The position numbers and the translations under genes were made by a program. DNA of 64,000 bases from Arbacia lixula (lineage: Eukaryota > Echinodermata > Echinoidea > Arbacioida > Arbaciidae): positions 752,377-816,376 of the forward strand of contig OZ022597.1 of the NCBI GenBank assembly GCA_963669155.1. The letters run 5' to 3'. This document shows, piece after piece, positions 32,691-41,400 of this stretch (within the stretch, counting starts at the first letter, position 1; every line of letters begins with the position of its first letter). Under the pieces are notes generated by a model, which saw only the letters and a list, made by a program, of their open reading frames with translations, was not told the DNA's origin and ran no database searches.

Positions 32691-34803
32691 CGCGCAGTCG
32701 ATAAATATGCCTCCGCCTCTTTACTAGCTCTATTTAGATTTATTCTCAGAAAACCTGTTTGGTGGGCAATGAACCATTTAATTCCTATGTGAAATGAAAA
32801 TATCATATTCTGTTTTTCCATGTTTGGCAATGTTCATTGACCTTTGACTTCCAATTTAATCAGTCCATCTAAAGCCATCCTTGTATCAAGTTTGTTTAAA
32901 ATTTTGGGTACAGTTCATTGACCTTTGACCTTTCAGAAATTTTACCCACACTTTCACCAGTCTACCTCCATGAAGTGATACATCTCTGTATCATGTTTGG
33001 TTCAAATTGAACCATTAGTTTTGCATTCAATGTGAAAAATGTTAAATTTGGCACAATTTTTAGCCAATTTTGGCAAAGTTCATTGACATTTGACCTCTGA
33101 ACTTTGAGAATTTTCACCAAAAATATCATCAGTCTACCCCCAAGTAGTGATCCATCTTTGCACCATGATTGGTTGGTATTGCACTACTGGATCTTGATCT
33201 ATTTTAAAAAATATTACTTTGGGGGCAATTTTTTTGCTAATTTTTTGGCAAAGTTCATTGACCTTTGACCTTTCAGGAATTTTACCCAAACTTCCATCAA
33301 TCTACCTCCATGAAGTGATACATCTCTGTACCATGTTTGGTTAGAATTGCACCATTGGATTTGGTTTTGTGGTGAAAAATATAAAGTTTGGGGTAGTTTT
33401 AGCCAATTCTGTCAAAGTTCATTGACCTTTGACCTCTGAACTTTCAGGAATTTTATCAAAAATGTCACCAGTCTATTCCCAAGTAGTGATCCATCTTTGT
33501 ACCATGTTTCATGAGAATTTCATCCTTGAATTTGGATTTATTGTGAAAAATATAAAGTTTGGGGCAGTTTTTAGCCAATTCTGTCAAAGTTCATTGACCT
33601 TTGACCTCTGAACTTTCACGAATTTTATCAAAAATGTCACCAGTCTATTCCCAAGTAGTGATCCATCTTTTTAACATGTTTCATGAGAATTGGATCCTTT
33701 GATTTGGCTTTATTGTGAAAAAGGTCAATTTGGGTCAATTTTTCACAAAGTTCATTGATCTTTGACCTTTGACCTCAATCAGAATTGACCCCTAATTTAT
33801 ACACTTCATTGGTTTCATGCAATACACACATGTACCAAGTTTGAAGCAAATCTGGTTAACCCTAATACTCCCGGGGTATTTCAAAGCTTGTTATTACCAG
33901 GGGGGGGGGGGGGGGGGCCATTATGGCCCCCCCCCCCCCCCCCCCCCCTGAGATCTCGGCCATGGGTCGCCCGATTGCCTCAAAATTTTGCACAAGGGTA
34001 AAGAATTATGTAATCTACAAAGTTGTATAACTAAATTTACGAAAGTCCTTTTATTTTTTTTTTTTAACTAATTAATTTATGCTAATTTATGCGAGAAATC
34101 ATAGATTTTGGTATTTCTCACTAAATAAAGCCTCAGTATTAGTAATTTTTGGTACAAATGTCTTTCATAACTCCCTCATCAATTCTTGAAAGAAAAAGAT
34201 AGGTTGTAGTAATTATTTCTTATGTATTTTATTGTTTTTCAATTTTCTTATGTATTTCTTTGTTTTTCGTCAAGATTCAGATGCATATGCGTGGGTGTGG
34301 GTGTGTGTGAATGTGGGTGTGTGTGTGTGTGTGTGTGTGGTAATTATTTACACTATTTGAAACAATGATAACACTTAGAAAAGTATTTACATAAATTGGA
34401 AAAGCTCCTGATTTTATCCATAGGGTTATACACATTACAGTCACATAGAGAAATAGCGAAATTTCAGTGACATGTGTTCGGTAAACGTAATCTGACACCC
34501 GCACTGTAGGTCCGATCACCATAAATTTGGTATCAAAATGTGCGGGAAGGATCAGAGAAAAAAGTCAAGAAATTTCGTTTCGAAATATTGAGGCGTTAGG
34601 AAGTACCGACAAAACTTCGACAGGGGGGGGCCATAATGGCCCCCCCCCGGGAGTATTAGGGTTAAGTATTCTCAAGATATTGCCGAAACGGATGCGGGAC
34701 GGACGGACGGACGTACGGACGGACGGACGTACGGACTGACGGACGGACTGACGGACAACCCGAAAACATAATGCCTCCGGCCACTTCGTGGCGGAGGCAT
34801 AAA
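32691..34803. repeat. AGGTCA-rich repeat with ATGCCTCCGCC ends
   Basis: Starts near ATATGCCTCCGCC and ends GGCGGAGGCAT after a palindromic GCCTCCGGCCACTTCGTGGC segment, so the ends are inverted. Internally it has several degenerate units of about 170 bp with CATTGACCTTTGACCT, i.e. DR1-type AGGTCAAAGGTCA on the minus strand, and then an (ACGGACGG)n run. It is interrupted by a TTAA-flanked insertion at 33860-34661. Probably a non-autonomous DNA transposon. Confidence 0.7.
33860..34661. mobile_element. piggyBac-like non-autonomous element inserted in another repeat
   Basis: 802 bp flanked by TTAA at 33856-33859 and 34662-34665. Perfect 16-bp inverted ends: CCCTAATACTCCCGGG at the left and CCCGGGAGTATTAGGG at the right. 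Subterminal blocks G18-CCATTATGG-C22 and G8-CCATAATGG-C9 are also inverted. The host repeat reads continuously across the site once the insert and one TTAA are removed (CAAATCTGG-TTAA-GTATTCTCAAG). A GT microsatellite lies at 34290-34340. No transposase was seen. Confidence 0.85.
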
Positions 34804-36502
34804 AATAAAATATGGAACACAAGAGGCAAGTTTATGTAAGGTATTCTGTTTGAATAACAATGAATCAAATGCCGTGAGTATCCAATATACTAGGATTAAT
34901 AGTAAGTACAAGTGCACACATTAATTTTCCTCTACAAAATCATTGTACAGTAGGTAGTTCTAACAAGTTAAGAGTGGATTTTCAACAAAATGATATAATC
35001 ACGTTTGGTAAAAACACAAAATAGAAAACATACATATAAATACCCATCAGCTGCTGACCATGATAAAAATAGACAAAAACCAGAAAAATGGAAATGTATG
35101 GAATTATATACCACATTACATATGGGAGAGCATCTTGCATGTTATGTCACAAAATTTTGAAATTAAAATCATCATTGCTTTATAAACCATTGGCGGATTT
35201 TTGTCTAACCCTCACTAATGTGTTGCTTTTATCATCATTGCTTTATAAACCATTGACAGATTTTTCTCTAACCTTCACTAATGTGTTGCTTTAATCATCA
35301 TTGCTTCATAAGCTATTGACAGATTTTTATCTAACCTTCACTAATATGTTGCTTTTATTTTTCTGCAAGTATCAAAACCAATTGATCATCATGGTAGACT
35401 TTCCTTTTAATATAAAAAATAAAACTTTACTTGGGAGCTCAAATCTTTTCATAAGTTTCATGACACGTTAAATCAACATGTACATGTACTTAAATCAACC
35501 AATTTTTGCAAAGATAATAACGCCGAAAGAAATGTAATGAATATTGAATCATTTCATACCTCTTTGGTACATACTTTCTTCTGAATTTCATAAAAAAGTA
35601 TTGCTTGATAGTGCCTTCTGAAGTGCCATTACAATGAAAAAAAAAATGTATTTTCTTAATTCATAGTGACAATATGCATGATTTTAATTTTATGGGTAGG
35701 GGAGGGGGAGGGGACATTAATTTTGGCAGAGATCTGAAGGAAGGCAGAACACCTCCCCCCCCCCCCCCCCCCTCCACCCAGTACATACAAGAGAGCCATG
35801 TGACATTTTGTATTTTTCTTATACAGTTATAAGTTATAAGTTACAGCATGATACAGTTTAAATCAGCTCATTAGCAAATGAGGCCTCACTTGGTTTCCCT
35901 TACTGTAATCCTGGAATACTGTTCGGCTTGTATTGCACTTAAACTATGGCCACGTTTAAAAGGTCTTCAATAATCATTCCCAATACCACATAAAGGGAAA
36001 GCCTTCCCATAATGCACCTTGCAGCGATATCCATATTTAGTTCGCAGTAATCCAACTTCCTGTCTCAAACTCATGCACACCAGACAGGAAGTGAGTATAA
36101 CTGCATGTTTCAACGTCGCTGCGTGGTGCATTCTGGGTTAACATTTCCTTACATGCGATACTGAGAATTGTAACTAACATGAAAGCAAGCTGTGAACTCT
36201 GAATAGTGCAGCTATTCCCATGGTGGCTTCAATTGGGAAGTTAAGATTATAGCGCCACAATCCTGACAGACACCACTGCATATTCTAGAATAATTTTGAA
36301 ATAAAACAACTTCTCCAGAATTTTCTAGATTGTTTCCATGAGTGCTTCGCATTGCAAAGCAAAATACAAACTTGCACTATCCGCAACAGCACTCTACTAC
36401 CGTATCTACAATAATCATTATTCCATGTAGCCAGCCAGTCCTAACCACATGTGAATACATCCTCCAATATTTTGGAACACTGAAATCAATAATATTTTAG
36501 AA
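34804..36502. other. Intergenic stretch with a 63-bp triplication
   Basis: No gene recognised. Three copies of a 63-bp unit (ATCATCATTGCTTTATAAAC...) start at 35168, 35231 and 35294. A C17-type tract lies near 35755-35772. Confidence 0.6.
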
Positions 36503-36570
36503 GTTTCAACCTGAGTTTTGAGCTACGGTTAGAGATTGAAGTAGTCTCGTGGCTAAGACGTTTCACCTTC
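36503..36570 (-). pseudogene. Degenerate tandem copy of the PRELID2 terminal exon end
   Basis: Matches the true stop-codon region 122 bp away (GAGTTTTGAGCTACGGTT, AGATTGAAG, GTTTCACCTT) but with substitutions and a frame change. Read on the minus strand, it no longer gives the FFNLQP ending. It is a partial exon duplication. Confidence 0.7.
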
Positions 36571-36644
36571 CAGAATATCCCAGTGGAAACAAATCTTAAT
36601 AAGGGTTGTATGTAGAACATGAAGGTTTCACCCTGAGTTTTGAG

Positions 36645-36731
36645 CTACGGTTGGAGATTGAAGAAGTCCCTCGGCTGCAGTTGTTTCACCTTCTGTCTCT
36701 CCGTAAGTAGGTCTTCCATATACTTGATGGC
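36645..36731 (-). CDS. PRELID2: PRELID2 exon 6 and stop
   Basis: Encodes AIKYMEDLLTERQKVKQLQP then RDFFNLQP-TAG. Acceptor GTCTGCAG. Confidence 0.91.
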   Translation of the reverse strand, partial: AIKYMEDLLTERQKVKQLQPRDFFNLQP

Positions 36732-37639
36732 CTGCAGACGAAAAGGAGGATAGTGAAACAGAGATGAGAAGAAAGGAATGACAGAAGAATGGAAAGAAAA
36801 AAAAAATGAAAGGGAGGGAGAGAAGAAAAGGGAAAAGAAGACATGGAGCAAGAGAGTAAAAGAAAGAAAGAGATAAAGGAAGCGAAGCAAAGGGCAGAAA
36901 CAACGGTGTGGAATTATTGTATTACAAGACGTTCAAAATACTACAGTAACAAGTACAGATTAAAATAAAACAAATACACAGTGCATCAAAAATTAATTTG
37001 CACCCATTACAATGAAATAAGTATTGTAAGACATCACAGATTATAACAACTTAACAGAGCTTAAATATTGACTAACTCATGAAAATGTGTAATTTTGCTC
37101 CTCGTTTTCTGTGAATTCTAAATCTCACATATTTACAAGGAATCCATCATAAATACACGTCATTCCATTAAAAAAACACCCATGAATGATGATACATTTC
37201 AATACAGTATTAGTCAATATTTTCTGGAACAGAGCTAGTGAACTGTTTCAATAATCAGTAAATACTTGAGACAATTCAAACAGTATTGAATATAGTATAT
37301 TGTCTTATAATTTAGGATATTCTTTTCTCTACCAAGAGACAAAACTACATCTGTCCAAGCCTGGGATATATCCCTGAAGTTTTCACAAACCTTCTGCCCA
37401 TTTCTCTTTGCAAGTCCATGTAGAAAGAGCTCCAGCACCTGCCCAAATGCTCCAAACACTTTGACATCCAGCCCACCTCTCTGGGACATCACAGTCCTGC
37501 AAAATCATACAAGAAGGAAACGTAATCACTTCAATCAATCCATCAATCAACAATACAACCAATCTATTAATCAATTCATCGAACAATGAAGCAGTCAAAT
37601 ACACCCATCTTCATCAGATTCTCTCTCACCAACCACCCG

Positions 37640-37687
<48 letters not shown>

Positions 37688-37820
37688 GTATTGACCTACC
37701 ATTGGTGAGAATCGGTGCTTGGTCTGAGCTCAGACTCCTCCCAGGCCAAAGCAAAGCTGTCCCAGGTCCTGTTTCTGCAACTGATCTTCATCAGATTCTC
37801 TCTCATCAACCACCCTATCT

Positions 37821-37877
<57 letters not shown>

Positions 37878-38017
37878 CCAATCAATCAATATTGACTTAC
37901 CATTGGTGAGAGTCAGTGCTAGGTCTGAGCTTAGACTCCTCCCAGGCCAGGGCATACTTGTCCCAGGTCCTGTTCCTTCAACAGATCTTCATCAGATTTT
38001 CTCTCATCAACCACCCT

Positions 38018-38065
<48 letters not shown>

Positions 38066-38428
38066 CTCAATCACTATTGACCTACCATTGGTGAGAGTCG
38101 GTGCTTGGTCTGAGCTCAGACTCCTCCCAGGCCAAGGCATACTTGTCCCAGGTCCTGTTCCTGCTGCGGATCTTCATCATATTCTCTCTCATCAACCACC
38201 CTATCAAGCAGCTTACTGATCAATCAATCAATCAATCAATATTGACCTACCATTGGTGAGAGTCAGTGCTTGGTCTGAGCTCAGACTCCTCCCAGGCCAA
38301 GGCATACTTGTCCCAGGTCCTGTTCCTTCAACAGATCTTCATCAGATTCTCTCTCATCAACGAGCCTATCAATCAATCAATCAATCAATCAACCACTCAA
38401 TCAATCAATCAATCAATCAATCAACCAC

Positions 38429-38478
<50 letters not shown>

Positions 38479-41400
38479 TTGACCTACCATTGGTGAGAGT
38501 CAGTGCTTGGTCTCAGCTCAGACTCCTTCCAGGTCAAAGCATACCTGCCCCAGGTCCTGTTCCTGTAACAGATCTTTATCAGATTCTCTCTCATCAACCA
38601 CCCTATCAATAAGCTTACTGATCTATCATTCAATCAATCAATTAATCAATATTGACCTACCATTGGTGAGAGTCGGTGCTTGGTCTGAGCTCAGACTCCT
38701 CCCAGGCCAAGGCATACTTGTCCCAGGTCCTGTTCCTGCTGCGGATCTTCATAAGTTTGTCCCTGCGGTAGTACCAGCCCTCCTCCTCAAGAAGGACAGC
38801 ATCTACATCAAGCGCCGGCAGCTGCACAGGAAACCATGAATAGAACAATGGAAAATTAAAAGGTAGGGTACACTTTTACAAAAAATCCTAAAAGTCAGCA
38901 GTGATCAGCAGGAAAACCTTTCTTTTTAATTGATATCTCAAGCAAACCCTGTTAGGAAAAAGGAATCCTTGGTAACATTTGAAAAGCCCCACTTTCTAGT
39001 GATCATAGTCTACACTCTTATACCATATAGTTTAAATTGAAATCTCACACAAACTGTTTCAGGAAAAGTGACTCCTTGATAGCAACATTTGAAACACCCC
39101 ACTTCATAGCGCCCATAGTCTACACTCTTATACCATATTGTACCGTTCAGGGGTCAGTGGTCACTGAGGCTCTGCTTGCATCAATGCTGGGCTGTCAACT
39201 TTGATCAAAATATTTCAGTACTGTATACGCCATATATTTTGTGATTCGCGAATCAGGACTTCTCAGCAATTTCGCGAGTGGTCAAATTTGTGACCGCTAA
39301 CTGCATGTACTATAAGGATATGTGCTCTAAAACTTTGTATTCATAGTTTCATGTGTTGTTAAATTTGCGAATAGCATCCGACACGCAAAATTCTTGAAAA
39401 TAAAAACCATTCGAAATATATGGCGTATACAGTATTCTAAAGGCTGAAAATCAGTAATTTAATGGATAAATCAGTATTTTCAAATAATGGCAATAGAACA
39501 ACCCATGAACTAGAAAATGAGATCAGTATTTTGTATGAAACCTTCAGTATTCTTCTCAAATTTCAGTATGAAATACTAAAAATCAGTACTACTTGGCATT
39601 ATGAAACACTGAAAATCAGTACTACTTGGCAGCTTGCATCAATGCAGGGCTGTCAACCTATCAAAACATTTCAGTTTCCTCAAAATTTCAGAATGAAATA
39701 CTGAAAAGCAGTACTACTTGGTAGCTCTGTCAATGCATCCCTGTGGCATGGAGAGCTATGATGTGTGCTAAGCGGTCTCTGTATCTAGGCTACCGGAATC
39801 GTTATATTTGGGATCCAAAATGTGGCGATTAACATAATTCTGCTCAAAATCAGTTTTCAGTTTTACTACTAGGAGGGAAGGTCTTTTAAAGTATTTTCTT
39901 CCATCTTCTATGGTATTTACACAGTTGTATTGCTTGACCTACAAAAGGGCTACCCTTTCTTTAAAATCTTCTCATTGGTAACAGCCTTGAAATCCTTTTG
40001 AGGTTGCAAAAAAAAAAAAAAGATTTTCGTGTACATGTGCTCCTTTTTAAAATAAAAAAAATGGGTTAAAAAATATTGTTGCGAACTTGAGAACAGAATC
40101 ATGATAGTCTTGTCCCTGTCATAATGTTACCTTTCTGAGTATCCCTGGCAAGATATTTCTGCACCTCATGACCCTCTTCCAATAATGGACAGCATTCTGT
40201 TTGTCTAATAGAGTAGACAGCAAGAAAACATGAAAGAGAAAAAAAAAGATGGAGAGGTTAACAGTCATGCACTACAGCTCAAAGGAACTGGCAAGGGTAA
40301 AGGGAAAGGGAAGAAAGGGAAGGAGCCGCAGTTTTAAATGCGGTATATTTTGTCCAATTCAGCATGAAAGCTGATGCATTTTAGGCTAAAGCATCATGTT
40401 TCATGCTGAACTGGACAAAATATACCATGGTTCAAAACTGCGGCTCCTTCCCTTTCCCTTTACCTATGCCAATTCCTTTGAGCTGTAGTTCCACTGTACT
40501 TTAAATCATCAAAAGCTGGATATCTTCATGTGTCTTGTAGATATAATTCAACTCTTTTATTTTCACATGAAACTGTATATATGCTTGTCCACAAATCACA
40601 CAAAATAACAAAACTGACATGTAACAGCAACACTTTTACATTACCGGTACAAGAAAACTTACAAATGAAACAAGAAACATTTAAGCAATGAAAAATATGA
40701 TTTCCACACAAATCTTGATATTTCCATCTGTTGTTCTTATTGAAATAATGGTAAAAAATTGGACATTGAGTTAATGAACATAAATTAACTGTTTGCTGTC
40801 AAGTCTGTTAAACTTAAATGATATCCAATTTTTCTGCACCATTTGATGAAATATCTTGTCATGTGGGATAAGTAGAAAAATAACCTACCTATGGCTATGA
40901 CTATGACTGATACACATAAGCAAAAAGTCTCTTTCTTTGAATTTGATCTTAATGTGCATCTTATATCTCATGAGATAACACAAATGTCTTGACTGTTAAT
41001 AAGTTCAGTCTGAAAGTAAGACTACACATAAAAAGGTTCCGGTTAACAACGGGACAACATTTGCAAAGATGTCCACACATCTCACAGCAGTTTGCTTAAA
41101 CCTTGATTTCTTTGATTATCATCTATCGTGCTACAATCAAGGTATGTTTAAGAATTTATATACAAAATGTTTTATCAAAAGGTAAAGTGAGGTTTAGAGG
41201 AAAAAGAGTAGAAATACGGACGAGAGGTACAGCCGTAAGATTTCGCAGCATTTTATTCGTGTCGCACACAGCGAACACGCAGGTCGCCTATTTATAGTAT
41301 ATTATCTTGACATTTGTGTAATGAAAGTTGCCGAGAAAGTTTAAATAGTCTCTTTAATCCTCAATCTCTTGAGAATTCTGTCCAATGCTGCTGTTAGTTA

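Noticed and set aside
34565-34917. Frames reading PSVRPSVRTSVRP
   Set aside because: Product of the ACGGACGG repeat near the end of a transposon-like repeat.
37702-38612. Frames reading SINQSINQ repeats
   Set aside because: Translation of TCAA tetranucleotides antisense to PRELID2 intron 4; no gene.
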